Assembly: GCA_902599655.1 (NCBI GenBank)
Contig: CACKGC010000001.1
Span: forward strand, 1 to 64,000
Reading direction: 5' to 3'
Length of the DNA stretch: 64,000 nt
Source of the DNA: an uncultured Fidelibacterota bacterium
GTDB taxonomy: Bacteria > Fidelibacterota > Marinisomatia > Marinisomatales > Marinisomataceae
Below, one piece after another: positions 26,610 through 34,989 of the stretch (its first letter is position 1; each line of letters begins with the position of its first letter). The notes beneath the pieces were generated by a model. The model did no database searches and was not told where the DNA came from. It saw only the letters and a list, made by a program, of their open reading frames with translations. The position numbers and the translations under genes are program-made.

Positions 26610-27604
26610 TTCTTTTTATAAGTTTTTTTAATATCGTTGTTGAATGAAATTTCAGATACCAAATCTAAGGATGAACGAATTGTATCGAAATCACCACTAT
26701 AGAAAGGGATACCCTCATTAAATTTTTTTGGAGAAATATATTCATGAATTTCATCAAAATATCCACTTTGGATAAATGACGTTATAGTTTTTTCTCCCCC
26801 TTCAACAAGTAAAGATTGTACATTTTCCTTAAATAAATTGTCAAGAACAATTTTGATATTATTTTCCGGAAGTTTTTTGTTCAATGTTTGAAAAACTAAA
26901 GGGTTTTTCTTTGATACTTTAAGAGAAGATGATAGAGGCTTTGAAGAAAGAATTACAATACGTGGATCTTTACCTAATCCATGAGAATCTAACGAAGGGT
27001 TATCTTGTTCAATCGTATTTCTACCAACCAAGATTCCATCACAACCAGACCTTGTAAGATGAACGTCTCTTCGAGCATCTTCTTCCGTAATCCATTTTGA
27101 ACTTCCATCTGAGTGAGCTATGAATCCATCTTGAGTTCTGGCATATTTTAATATTATATATGGTCTCTTATTTTCAAAAAATGTAAAAAATCTTTGATTT
27201 ATTTTTTTTGCTTTAATCTGGGAATCTCCACACTCAACTTCAATGTTAGCTTTTTTTAGCTTATCTATTCCACCCATAGCTTTTTTATTAGGATCTGCTA
27301 CAGCAATAATTACTTTCTTAAACATTTTTGATTTAATAATAGCATCTACACATGGAGGATTATTCCCAAAATGTGCGCAGGGTTCCAAAGTGACATATAA
27401 ATCGGCATCTTTTACAGGAGCTTCAAGAGATTCTATAGCATTTACTTCAGCATGCTTTGTTCCAAATGCTTTATGATACCCTCTTCCAATAATCTTATCA
27501 TTTAGAACTATGACACAACCAACCATAGGATTGGGATAAACTTTATTTGGATCAGCTTTTAAAGCTTCATTTATAGCTTCTTGCATAAAAAAAGAATTTT
27601 GCAT
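26594..27604 (-). CDS. ribD: Pyrimidine deaminase/reductase of riboflavin synthesis
   Basis: A 336-residue bifunctional enzyme. The deaminase half has the zinc site HAEVNAI (near 49) and TLEPCAHFGNNPPCVDAI (near 73-89); the reductase half has YARTQDGFIA, a Rossmann-like GRNTIEQDNPSL and the closing LLVEGG block near 275. It is first in ribD-ribE-ribBA-ribH. Only 11 bases separate it from the upstream Rieske gene, so there is no room for an FMN riboswitch directly before it. Confidence 0.95.
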   Translation of the reverse strand: MQNSFFMQEAINEALKADPNKVYPNPMVGCVIVLNDKIIGRGYHKAFGTKHAEVNAIESLEAPVKDADLYVTLEPCAHFGNNPPCVDAIIKSKMFKKVIIAVADPNKKAMGGIDKLKKANIEVECGDSQIKAKKINQRFFTFFENKRPYIILKYARTQDGFIAHSDGSSKWITEEDARRDVHLTRSGCDGILVGRNTIEQDNPSLDSHGLGKDPRIVILSSKPLSSSLKVSKKNPLVFQTLNKKLPENNIKIVLDNLFKENVQSLLVEGGEKTITSFIQSGYFDEIHEYISPKKFNEGIPFYSGDFDTIRSSLDLVSEISFNNDIKKTYKKKCLQD

Positions 27605-27615
27605 TGATTTAATTA

Positions 27616-28701
27616 TTAGTTAAGAAAGTGAGCTAACAAGCGATGAAAATGATGTACGCCCTGCTCTCTAGTTGGTGAATATCTTCCTGATTTATAAAAT
27701 GATGACTGAATACCTTTATTAACATTTTCAACAATGAATTCATCTTCTCTTTCTACTTTGTCAATATCATTTCCAGCACCTTTATGAAGTTTTGAATCAT
27801 CAAAAACATATGTTAGAAAAGAAACTTTAGTTTTATTAATAGATAAGGGTTTAACAACATTGATTGAAAGCCCCCAAGGATAAAAATTGAACATCATATT
27901 TGGGAAAACCCAATAATAGTATGCTGCAATATTTTTTCCATAATCAATATGGTCTTTTTGAAAATCAAAAACTTCATTTGATTCATCTGAAAAACCTATT
28001 TGCAGGTTACAATGATCATAAAGAACTGTTTTATAATTACTATAATCTAAAACCTTGTTTAATCCTTCATGGACAAATGGAATATGAAATCCTTCTAAAT
28101 AATTATCGCAATACAATGCCCAATGACAATTGACTAGATAGTCTTTAGATAAATTGGCGTCAAATGAAAATTGATCTAAAGGTAAAAATCCAATTCTTTC
28201 ATCCATAACATCTAACACGCTTTTAAATTCAAATTCAGGATTCATTCCAGCAAATAAAAAAGGGCCCCATTCTTCAATTGGGAAGCTATGCAGATTGTCA
28301 TTTTCTGATGGAAAATTTTTGGTTTGGTCAAATTCAGGCATTGATTTAAAACTACCATCTAAATCAAATGTTCTTCCATGGTAACAACAAGTTAATTTCT
28401 TAGATTTTCCAGGTCCAAGTGCAACAATATTACCTCTATGAGTACAGACATTTGTGAGACAATGAACTTCACTGTTATTGTCTCTAGTTATCACGATAGG
28501 TTCTGTCAAAAAACCGTCAAGTATTGTCTGTGGCATAAATGAGTTATTAAGTTTTATTTGTGAATTATCTCCAATGAATTGCCATGATTTAAGAAAAATG
28601 TTCTGCTTAATTTTTTCAAAAATAATTGGATCTCTGTAAAAAGATGATGGTAATGTTTCAGCTACAGAAATATCGGAATGAATCTTAAATGATTTAGCCA
28701 T
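27616..28701 (-). CDS. Rieske non-heme iron oxygenase, alpha subunit
   Basis: A 361-residue oxygenase. The Rieske [2Fe-2S] ligands are CTHRGNIV (near 87) and CCYHGRTFDLDG (near 106). The mononuclear iron site is in DNYLEGFHIPFVHEGL (near 197), with aspartate/glutamate and two histidines. The general layout matches ring-hydroxylating oxygenases and choline or carnitine monooxygenase-type enzymes. A reductase partner is not adjacent, so the substrate cannot be assigned. It lies 11 bases upstream of ribD, which makes flavin and may supply a reductase cofactor; that link is speculative. Confidence 0.88.
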   Translation of the reverse strand: MAKSFKIHSDISVAETLPSSFYRDPIIFEKIKQNIFLKSWQFIGDNSQIKLNNSFMPQTILDGFLTEPIVITRDNNSEVHCLTNVCTHRGNIVALGPGKSKKLTCCYHGRTFDLDGSFKSMPEFDQTKNFPSENDNLHSFPIEEWGPFLFAGMNPEFEFKSVLDVMDERIGFLPLDQFSFDANLSKDYLVNCHWALYCDNYLEGFHIPFVHEGLNKVLDYSNYKTVLYDHCNLQIGFSDESNEVFDFQKDHIDYGKNIAAYYYWVFPNMMFNFYPWGLSINVVKPLSINKTKVSFLTYVFDDSKLHKGAGNDIDKVEREDEFIVENVNKGIQSSFYKSGRYSPTREQGVHHFHRLLAHFLN

Positions 28702-28718
28702 ATAAAAATAAATTTACG

Positions 28719-29519
28719 TTAAAATAAAAAACCAAATCTCAAGCCTAAGTGTGTAGTGCCAAATTTATTGGCTATGCTTGGCTCAATAAACGGCTGACCT
28801 GCAGATGTATTATTTAGAATAAATGGAAGTGCAATCTCAAAGTATGTACTTTGAACCTTAAATGAATCAGTATCAATAACACCAGATGAACCATCTACTA
28901 CAGCATCAGGAGAATTGTAGATGTTCTTCTCACTGCTAACACTTAGTTTTAATCTTGGAATCATATAAAAACTAGCATTTGTCTCAATTTCTTTATAGGC
29001 ACCAAATTCAAAAGCATAAAACTTTCCATAAAAATCTTGATTCAAGAAATCTAAAGCATCACTAGTATAATTTTTTGTTCCATATCTAGCGCCAATAGAT
29101 AGATTTAATGGAAGATTTGAACTAAAAAGTGTTTGGCTTTCATTAAGATAATAAGTTAAACCAAAGGAGAATGTTTTATCTCCAACATCAGGGTTCTCTG
29201 ATCTGAAATTTTCAACAAAATTAAAGTTTTCATCCTCTGAGACAGATGCTCCTTCTTCCGTTGAAAAAGTATATATATCCTTTTTATCATTTAGGGAGTA
29301 ACCGTAACCTAAATCAATTCCAAAAATACCATTATATACATAACCTAACCCAATAGCATTGCTATAACTATCTCTTAAAAACTTACCTTCTCCAAAAAAA
29401 TCAACATTTTGATCATGTTTAAACGAAACTGTAAAACCAGAAAATCCTTCAGGGACTATATGGGTTTGAGCATTTAAGAAAGAAAGTGATGCAATTATAA
29501 TTGTTAATAGTTTTTTCAT
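28719..29519 (-). CDS. Outer-membrane beta-barrel protein
   Basis: A 266-residue protein with a signal peptide (residues 1-17, ending FLNAQ) and alternating beta strands, finishing in LGLRFGFLF with the terminal phenylalanine typical of outer-membrane barrels. Text such as AIGLGYVYNGIFGIDLGYGYS and LNLSIGARYGTK shows the strand pattern. No specific family is recognised. It is 17 bases upstream of the Rieske gene. Confidence 0.75.
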   Translation of the reverse strand: MKKLLTIIIASLSFLNAQTHIVPEGFSGFTVSFKHDQNVDFFGEGKFLRDSYSNAIGLGYVYNGIFGIDLGYGYSLNDKKDIYTFSTEEGASVSEDENFNFVENFRSENPDVGDKTFSFGLTYYLNESQTLFSSNLPLNLSIGARYGTKNYTSDALDFLNQDFYGKFYAFEFGAYKEIETNASFYMIPRLKLSVSSEKNIYNSPDAVVDGSSGVIDTDSFKVQSTYFEIALPFILNNTSAGQPFIEPSIANKFGTTHLGLRFGFLF

Positions 29520-29555
29520 CTAAAAAATTTACTGAATGAATAAGTCTTTAAGAAT

Positions 29556-30389
29556 TTATTTTTTATTTTTTTCAATTAAGTCTACTAGCTTGCCAAAAAT
29601 TAATTCAGTCTGTCTCGGAGCTCCAACAATGATATCGCGAATGATTCCATCACTGTCTACAATGAAATGTCCTGGAGCTACTGGAGTAAAGTCATACATA
29701 AGAGATCTTGATATTGAGCCATGCTCATATTTAAACTCGGTTTTATTAAGAAAAGATTTAATATCTGGGATAGTATCAAAACTTAAAGCTAAAAAATGGA
29801 TATCCTCATTTTGATATTGATTAACTAAATCATTTAAATACGGCATTTCAGCGATACATGGACCACAATTAATGTACCAAAAGTTTATTACCAGCAATTT
29901 GCCTTTATAATCTGAAAAGGATTTTACGCTTCCATCAATCATTTGTAAAAAATCACCGTCAGGAAGTGGCTTATCTTTCCACTGATCATTAATTCTTTTA
30001 TTAAGAACTGCTCCTTGCCCTCCTGATCTTCTGAGCTTATTCTCTTCAATAAGATTCTCTATAGCATCATCGGGAACAAACCCTCTCAAATCTTCATAAT
30101 CTTGAAATAAAATGTACTCAGTATTATTGTTATCTTGATCATATCTTCTAAGTGCTTGGATATTATCCATATACTGAACAAGACTATCTTTTTGAGCGTC
30201 GGTAAGTATATTCCCCTGAGCATCTTTAAACACAATTCCATTTGCTATTTGTTGAGATGGCTGAGATTCTTTCTCTAAAGATTCTTGCGGTGAATTGTTT
30301 TGAGATTGAGCTGGTTTGGCGCCTTTATCTGATACCTCACTCTGACAAGCTATTAAAAATAATATTACTATTGTTTGTAAAATTCTCAT
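29556..30389 (-). CDS. TlpA/ResA-type thiol-disulfide lipoprotein
   Basis: A 277-residue envelope lipoprotein with lipobox FLIAC (cysteine near 15), a Q/S-rich linker (about 20-55), a mid region of unknown fold (about 60-140), and a C-terminal thioredoxin domain from about 155 with the redox motif NFWYINCGPCIAEMPYL. Family members reduce or exchange disulfides outside the cytoplasm, for example in cytochrome c maturation. The ATG at 30389 is preferred over the longer frame because a lipoprotein signal follows it and it overlaps the stop of the small upstream gene (ATGA). Confidence 0.85.
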   Translation of the reverse strand: MRILQTIVILFLIACQSEVSDKGAKPAQSQNNSPQESLEKESQPSQQIANGIVFKDAQGNILTDAQKDSLVQYMDNIQALRRYDQDNNNTEYILFQDYEDLRGFVPDDAIENLIEENKLRRSGGQGAVLNKRINDQWKDKPLPDGDFLQMIDGSVKSFSDYKGKLLVINFWYINCGPCIAEMPYLNDLVNQYQNEDIHFLALSFDTIPDIKSFLNKTEFKYEHGSISRSLMYDFTPVAPGHFIVDSDGIIRDIIVGAPRQTELIFGKLVDLIEKNKK

Positions 30390-30532
30390 TTCTGTCGATT
30401 CAAATATAGTTTTAATATAAACAAAGCTGAAACAACAATACATATAACGCAAAACCATAAAAATATTGCTTCAAAATTCTCTTTAAGCCAGAGAGCTGTT
30501 CCAGATAATTCTTCTTTTTTAATTAAATACAT
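30386..30532 (-). CDS. Small single-span membrane protein
   Basis: A 48-residue peptide starting MYLIKKEEL, with one hydrophobic helix (about 20-40) and a basic tail KLYLNRQK. Its stop overlaps the ATG of the TlpA-type gene, so the two are translationally coupled. A CcmD-like role in cytochrome c maturation is possible from size, topology and neighbour, but there is no sequence match to support it. Confidence 0.55.
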   Translation of the reverse strand: MYLIKKEELSGTALWLKENFEAIFLWFCVICIVVSALFILKLYLNRQK

Positions 30533-30563
30533 AGTACTTTCGCAGGCAAATTTAAGCAAAAAT

Positions 30564-31163
30564 ATGATAAAAACATTATTAACAAGCAACATAGCATTAA
30601 TAGCCTTTCTTTCAATAGGAATTATTTTTCTGTTGGTTGGGTTGACTGCAAAAAAGACGAACGATCCTTTAGAAAAATCTAAAGCAATTGCAAGCTTTTA
30701 TGATTTAAAGGCGACATCAATTGATGGTGAAGAGATTAATTTCGAAAAATTTAAAGGAAAAAAAGTATTGATTGTCAATACGGCGTCAGCCTGTGGTTAT
30801 ACTTATCAATATGAAGGTCTTCAAAAACTTCATGATTTATATGGTGAAGATGTTGTTGTACTTGGATTTCCTGCAAATGACTTTATGTTCCAGGAAAGAG
30901 GCTCTGACGCAGATATCGCTGAATTTTGTGAAAAAAATTATGGTGTTACATTTCAAATGTTCTCAAAAATTACAACTAAAGGTAGAAACCAAAGTCCAGT
31001 CTATACTTGGCTAACTAATAAAGATTTAAATGGTTGGAATGAAAAAAAACCTACTTGGAATTTTTGTAAGTATCTTGTCAATGAAGACGGTGATTTGGTA
31101 GCATTTTTTGACAAATCTGTTAAGCCTCTATCAAAAGAAATAACTGGCTTATTACAAGGCTAA
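30564..31163 (+). CDS. Glutathione peroxidase family protein, membrane-anchored
   Basis: A 199-residue peroxidase: an N-terminal hydrophobic helix (residues 9-28), then the Gpx core with NTASACGYTYQYEGLQ holding the peroxidatic cysteine, LGFPANDFMFQE with the conserved FPxNxF-type loop, and PTWNFCKYLV with the catalytic tryptophan and asparagine. The helix is unusual for Gpx and would place the enzyme at the membrane. It probably uses thioredoxin as reductant, as most bacterial Gpx do. Divergent from the small membrane gene (31-base gap). Confidence 0.9.
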   Translation: MIKTLLTSNIALIAFLSIGIIFLLVGLTAKKTNDPLEKSKAIASFYDLKATSIDGEEINFEKFKGKKVLIVNTASACGYTYQYEGLQKLHDLYGEDVVVLGFPANDFMFQERGSDADIAEFCEKNYGVTFQMFSKITTKGRNQSPVYTWLTNKDLNGWNEKKPTWNFCKYLVNEDGDLVAFFDKSVKPLSKEITGLLQG

Positions 31164-31189
31164 TTATCTAAGAAAATTATCGTGCTTTT

Positions 31190-31984
31190 TTAAGCATACA
31201 TCATTATCAAGCTTACAGCCATAATAATCATTCCAATTGTAACACCAATGATTGTATCGCTTGGTTCACCATACTCTTTAGCAACAGGTAATAATTCGTT
31301 TAAAGCAACATAAACCATTATTCCTGCACAAAATGCAAAAGAAATACCAAATAAAGCTTCATTGAAAACAGTTCTAAATATTAGAAATCCTATTAATGCT
31401 CCAATTGGTTCTGCAAGACCAGAAAGAAATGAAATATAAAAAGCTTTTCGCTTACTTCTAGTTGCATAATAGATTGGAACAGAAACTGCAATGCCTTCTG
31501 GAATATTATGTACAGCTATTGCAGTGGCAAGTGTAACACCAATAGCGGGATCGTATACGGTAGCAGTAAAAGTAGCAAATCCTTCAGGAAAATTATGAAT
31601 TGCCAAAGCAATTGCTGAAAAAACACCAGCTTTAATTAATACAGATTCATTTTTATCTTCTGATCTAGAAATAAAATCTGCTATTGAATGATGATCAAAT
31701 AATTGATCAATAAGAAGCATTAATAATAATCCAACAACAAATCCTGTAACCGTTATCAACTTACCAAAATTCATTCCATATATTGCTGTTAACGATTCAA
31801 AAGATAATTGCATTAGCTCTACAAAAGATACATACAGCATGATTCCAGCAGATAAGCCTAGTGCAATTGCTAAAAAGCGTTTATTAAATGATTTTGTAAA
31901 AAGCGCTAAACCGCTGCCAATCCCTGTGCTTAACCCTGCAAAAGTTGCTAAAGCAAACCCTAGATATATATTATTTAATTCCAT
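31190..31984 (-). CDS. ZIP family metal transporter
   Basis: A 264-residue inner-membrane protein with about eight helices. The metal-binding helices read AIHNFPEGFATF and AVHNIPEGIAV, and there is a histidine in QLFDHHSIADF, matching ZupT-like ZIP transporters of zinc and other divalent metals. The ATG at 31984 is chosen; a TTG 18 bases upstream is possible. The start lies only 10 bases from the divergent DUF3147 start, an unusually tight divergent pair. Confidence 0.92.
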   Translation of the reverse strand: MELNNIYLGFALATFAGLSTGIGSGLALFTKSFNKRFLAIALGLSAGIMLYVSFVELMQLSFESLTAIYGMNFGKLITVTGFVVGLLLMLLIDQLFDHHSIADFISRSEDKNESVLIKAGVFSAIALAIHNFPEGFATFTATVYDPAIGVTLATAIAVHNIPEGIAVSVPIYYATRSKRKAFYISFLSGLAEPIGALIGFLIFRTVFNEALFGISFAFCAGIMVYVALNELLPVAKEYGEPSDTIIGVTIGMIIMAVSLIMMYA

Positions 31985-31994
31985 AATTTTACTG

Positions 31995-32339
31995 ATGTTC
32001 AATATAGCAAAAATATTAATATCCGCACTAATTATATTTGCCGCATCAGAGATTGGAAAAAGAGATTCTCTATTAGGGGCTATAATTGTATCTCTTCCTA
32101 TGATTTCATTGATTACGATTTCATGGATTTATTTTGAAACTAAAGATGTAGATAAAATAATTGATTTTTCCTACGGAGTATTTGCAATGATTATGCCTTC
32201 ATTATCATTTTTTATTACGTTGCCATATTTTTTAAAAAGAATCAATTTTATTCCAAGTATGTTTCTTTCAATTTCAATCATGGTAGTATTATATTTTGCT
32301 TTAAGTATATTATATAAAAAAATTGGAGTAGAAATTTAA
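31995..32339 (+). CDS. DUF3147 family membrane protein
   Basis: A 114-residue protein with four hydrophobic helices, matching DUF3147: ASEIGKRDSLLGAIIVSLPMISLITISWIY near 18-47 and MPSLSFFITLPYFLKR near 70-85. The family's function is unknown. The ATG at 31995 is preferred, since the longer frame only reads back through the divergent ZIP gene. The lipocalin gene starts one base after its stop. Confidence 0.8.
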   Translation: MFNIAKILISALIIFAASEIGKRDSLLGAIIVSLPMISLITISWIYFETKDVDKIIDFSYGVFAMIMPSLSFFITLPYFLKRINFIPSMFLSISIMVVLYFALSILYKKIGVEI

Positions 32340-32340
32340 A

Positions 32341-32853
32341 ATGAAAACATTACTAATCTTATTCTTAATCTTTGCAAGTTTTTTAAAAGGAGCTGACACG
32401 ATGAAAACAGTTGAATCAGTAGATTTAGAAAAATTTATGGGTAAATGGTTTGTGATTGCCCTAGTTCCTAACATGATTGAAAAAGGAGCTACAAACTCTT
32501 CAGATACTTACGTTTTAAATAAAGATGGTACTATAGATATTACTTATGATGCTATTAAAGATGGTCAAGCAAGGCAGATTAAGCAAAAAGGAACCGTGAT
32601 AAATAAAACTTCAAATGCAGAATGGACCATTCAAATGAGAAAACCTTTTATTCCATTTATGAAATTCCCATTTAAAATCGTTTATGTCGATGATAACTAT
32701 GAATATATGGCAGTTGGTTATCCTAAAAATACTATGGGTTGGATTATGGGAAGAACTCCTAAAATAACAGATGACGAATATAAAAAAATTATAACTTCTC
32801 TTGAAGAGCTAGGATACAAAAAAGAGCAATTTGAATTTGTTCAACATGACTAA
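32341..32853 (+). CDS. Lipocalin family protein (Blc-like), exported
   Basis: A 170-residue protein with a signal peptide (residues 1-18) and the lipocalin first motif GxW as FMGKWFVIA near 36. Further family blocks are [13 protein letters not shown] and a late [19 protein letters not shown]. Bacterial lipocalins bind lipids such as lysophospholipids at the outer membrane. No lipobox cysteine is present, so it is probably soluble. It follows DUF3147 by one base and overlaps convergent yidD by 4 bases. Confidence 0.88.
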   Translation: MKTLLILFLIFASFLKGADTMKTVESVDLEKFMGKWFVIALVPNMIEKGATNSSDTYVLNKDGTIDITYDAIKDGQARQIKQKGTVINKTSNAEWTIQMRKPFIPFMKFPFKIVYVDDNYEYMAVGYPKNTMGWIMGRTPKITDDEYKKIITSLEELGYKKEQFEFVQHD

Positions 32854-33080
32854 TTTTTTCTAGGTACAGGGTCATAACCTTTTCCACCCCATGGATGGCA
32901 TTTCATAATTCTCTTTACAGATAAATAAAGCCCTTTGAATAAGCCCCACGTTTTTAAAGAATCCATGCAATACTCAGAACATGTAGGTTGAAACCTACAA
33001 TTAGAACCTAATAATGGTGAAATAAGAGTTTGATAAAATTTTATTATTACAATGAACGGAAAGATAAAAATTTTATTCAT
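32850..33080 (-). CDS. yidD: Membrane protein insertion efficiency factor YidD
   Basis: A 76-residue protein with the YidD pattern: N-terminal amphipathic helix with [22 protein letters not shown] and [17 protein letters not shown]. It helps YidC insert membrane proteins. The ATG at 33080 is chosen because it falls in the last dcd codons (8-base overlap); the frame upstream reads dcd in another phase. Usually next to rnpA/yidC, here it follows dcd. Confidence 0.93.
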   Translation of the reverse strand: MNKIFIFPFIVIIKFYQTLISPLLGSNCRFQPTCSEYCMDSLKTWGLFKGLYLSVKRIMKCHPWGGKGYDPVPRKN

Positions 33081-33600
33081 CTTTTTTGAAGTCTTTATAA
33101 AGCATACTGGTTTGAATATCTTTATTCCCTTGATATTTTCCACTCTTGTAAGGGTCTACTTCACCTTCTACGGAGTGATAAAAAATTTGGCAAATTTCAA
33201 CAGAAGGATAAATTTTAATTGGTTGAACACAAAAAATTTCTAAAGTCCAATAACCTTTAAACCCAACATCACCAAATCCTGCTGTTACATGAACAAAAAG
33301 CCCTAACCTACCAACAGATGATCTTCCTTCAAGCATTGGTACTAAATTATGTGTCTCAGTATATTCAATAGTCCTTCCTAAATATAGCTTTCTGCTTTCA
33401 AGCAATAATCCATCCTCTGGTATAATAATTTTCTTAGCAGCATTATCTTCCTTCATATCTAAAGGACTGTTTTCATAAACCATTAACTCGTTGTGGAGTC
33501 TTAAGTTGTAACTATTAGGGTTGATCTGATTTTCATTGAAAGGTTCAATGATTATATCGCGATCTTTACGTTTAAGAATTTCTTTTCCTGATAAAATCAT
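33073..33600 (-). CDS. dcd: dCTP deaminase
   Basis: A 175-residue trimeric dCTP deaminase. The blocks are [13 protein letters not shown] near 28, [32 protein letters not shown] near 89-120 with the catalytic glutamate, and a C-terminal [11 protein letters not shown] tail. It makes dUTP for thymidylate synthesis; a bifunctional deaminase/dUTPase cannot be excluded. It is followed by yidD and divergent from lgt. Confidence 0.93.
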   Translation of the reverse strand: MILSGKEILKRKDRDIIIEPFNENQINPNSYNLRLHNELMVYENSPLDMKEDNAAKKIIIPEDGLLLESRKLYLGRTIEYTETHNLVPMLEGRSSVGRLGLFVHVTAGFGDVGFKGYWTLEIFCVQPIKIYPSVEICQIFYHSVEGEVDPYKSGKYQGNKDIQTSMLYKDFKKDE

Positions 33601-33662
33601 AGTTTGTATTCGAGGTTATATAATTTTTTTTAGGTTACAAAGTATTTTTTGTATCTTTCTAT

Positions 33663-34511
33663 ATGGATTTCCTATCATGGTGGCAAACTTTACCCTCAAA
33701 AATGGATCCGGTACTAATTTCAATTGGTCCCTTAACTATTTATTGGTATTCAACAATGTATCTTGTTGCTTTTGGCGTAGTATATATTCTCTGCAGTAAA
33801 AAAATTAAGCAAAACAAGTTTAATAAAATTAACCTAGAGCAATTTGAAGACTTGCTATCATGGTGTTTTATTGGATTATTAATTGGAGCAAGATTTGGAT
33901 ATGTCATTTTTTATAATTTTGAATATTACCTTTCCAATCCATTAGAAATTCTTCTTCCTTTCAAATATTATAATGGTAATTGGGTATTTACTGGTATTGC
34001 AGGTATGTCTTACCATGGAGGGGTTATTGGAGTGGTTACTGCAATTTGGCTATTTAGTAGAAAAGTAAAATTACATTTATTTGAATTAGCAGACTTTTTG
34101 ACTGCTGCTATTCCTTTGGGCTATTTTTTTGGTAGAATTGGAAACTTTATCAATGGAGAACTATACGGCAGAACAACTGAAGCATCTATAGGAATGTATT
34201 TCCCAAATGCAGGAGATAATGTATTACGACATCCATCACAATTATATGAAGCGTTGTTTGAAGGAATTATTCTTTATTATGTAATTAACTCATTTAACAA
34301 ACATAATAAACTTGGATTTAATAGTGGTACTTATGTGTTTGGTTATGGACTTGTACGATTTTTCATTGAATATTTTCGAGAGCCAGATGCTCACTTAGGA
34401 TTTATTCTTTTCGATTTAAGCATGGGCCAACTTCTATGTATAGTGATGATGCTCAGCGGAATATATATCTGGTATGTTGGCAATCAAGAAACTGCTAAAG
34501 CTCAAACTTAA
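33663..34511 (+). CDS. lgt: Prolipoprotein diacylglyceryl transferase
   Basis: A 282-residue inner-membrane enzyme with seven helices. Conserved text includes SYHGGVIGVV with the key histidine, FFGRIGNFINGELYGR (the Lgt signature, near 160-175) and HPSQLYEALFEG. It transfers diacylglyceryl to lipobox cysteines, needed for the several lipoproteins in this window (M16 peptidase, S51/esterase, TlpA-type). The end overlaps the convergent DUF6702 gene by 17 bases. Confidence 0.96.
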   Translation: MDFLSWWQTLPSKMDPVLISIGPLTIYWYSTMYLVAFGVVYILCSKKIKQNKFNKINLEQFEDLLSWCFIGLLIGARFGYVIFYNFEYYLSNPLEILLPFKYYNGNWVFTGIAGMSYHGGVIGVVTAIWLFSRKVKLHLFELADFLTAAIPLGYFFGRIGNFINGELYGRTTEASIGMYFPNAGDNVLRHPSQLYEALFEGIILYYVINSFNKHNKLGFNSGTYVFGYGLVRFFIEYFREPDAHLGFILFDLSMGQLLCIVMMLSGIYIWYVGNQETAKAQT

Positions 34512-34971
34512 ACGCCGGCTCTTCAACAGTCATAGTAGAAGACTGAACATTTTTAGTTCCATAAACATTCATGATGTTTTGTTGCTTTTGATACATATCC
34601 ATAAATATTGTATTAAATACAGCTACATTAGATGGCGAATTAAATTTATCAATTTCTAAAAAAAATAGAGTGAAATCTCCATCAATTTTCTTTCCAAGAT
34701 ATCTCCAATAATGATCTTGTATAATAAAATTATCTGAAAGGTAATCTATTATAAAATCATCAATGTCTTTGTTTTCTCTCTCTGAACCTAAATTGGCTAG
34801 ATTAAAATCAGCTTTCTTTAATAACGCTTCTACATCATGAGTAAACGTTTGGATAGTTATCTCTAAACTTTTTTGGTTATCACTTAAGCGCACCTCAGTT
34901 GTAGTCAGAAAAAACTGATGACTAAAAACAACCGAGTGTAATAAAATTATTTGAAAAAATAATTTATACAT
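34495..34971 (-). CDS. DUF6702 family protein, exported
   Basis: A 158-residue protein with a signal peptide (residues 1-17) and the DUF6702 pattern: HQFFLTTTEVRLSDNQKSLEITIQTFTHDVEALL at the start of the mature form. In Bacteroidota this family often lies beside an M1 aminopeptidase, as it does here (18-base gap). Its function is unknown. Confidence 0.78.
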   Translation of the reverse strand: MYKLFFQIILLHSVVFSHQFFLTTTEVRLSDNQKSLEITIQTFTHDVEALLKKADFNLANLGSERENKDIDDFIIDYLSDNFIIQDHYWRYLGKKIDGDFTLFFLEIDKFNSPSNVAVFNTIFMDMYQKQQNIMNVYGTKNVQSSTMTVEEPAFKFEL

Positions 34972-34989
34972 TATTTAGTCGACCTAATA

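Noticed and set aside
27605..27615. FMN riboswitch upstream of ribD
   Set aside because: Only 11 bases separate ribD from the Rieske gene, and the RFN element text is not seen.
30390..30458. Extension of the TlpA-type protein
   Set aside because: It reads antiphase through the small membrane gene; the lipoprotein signal begins at 30389.
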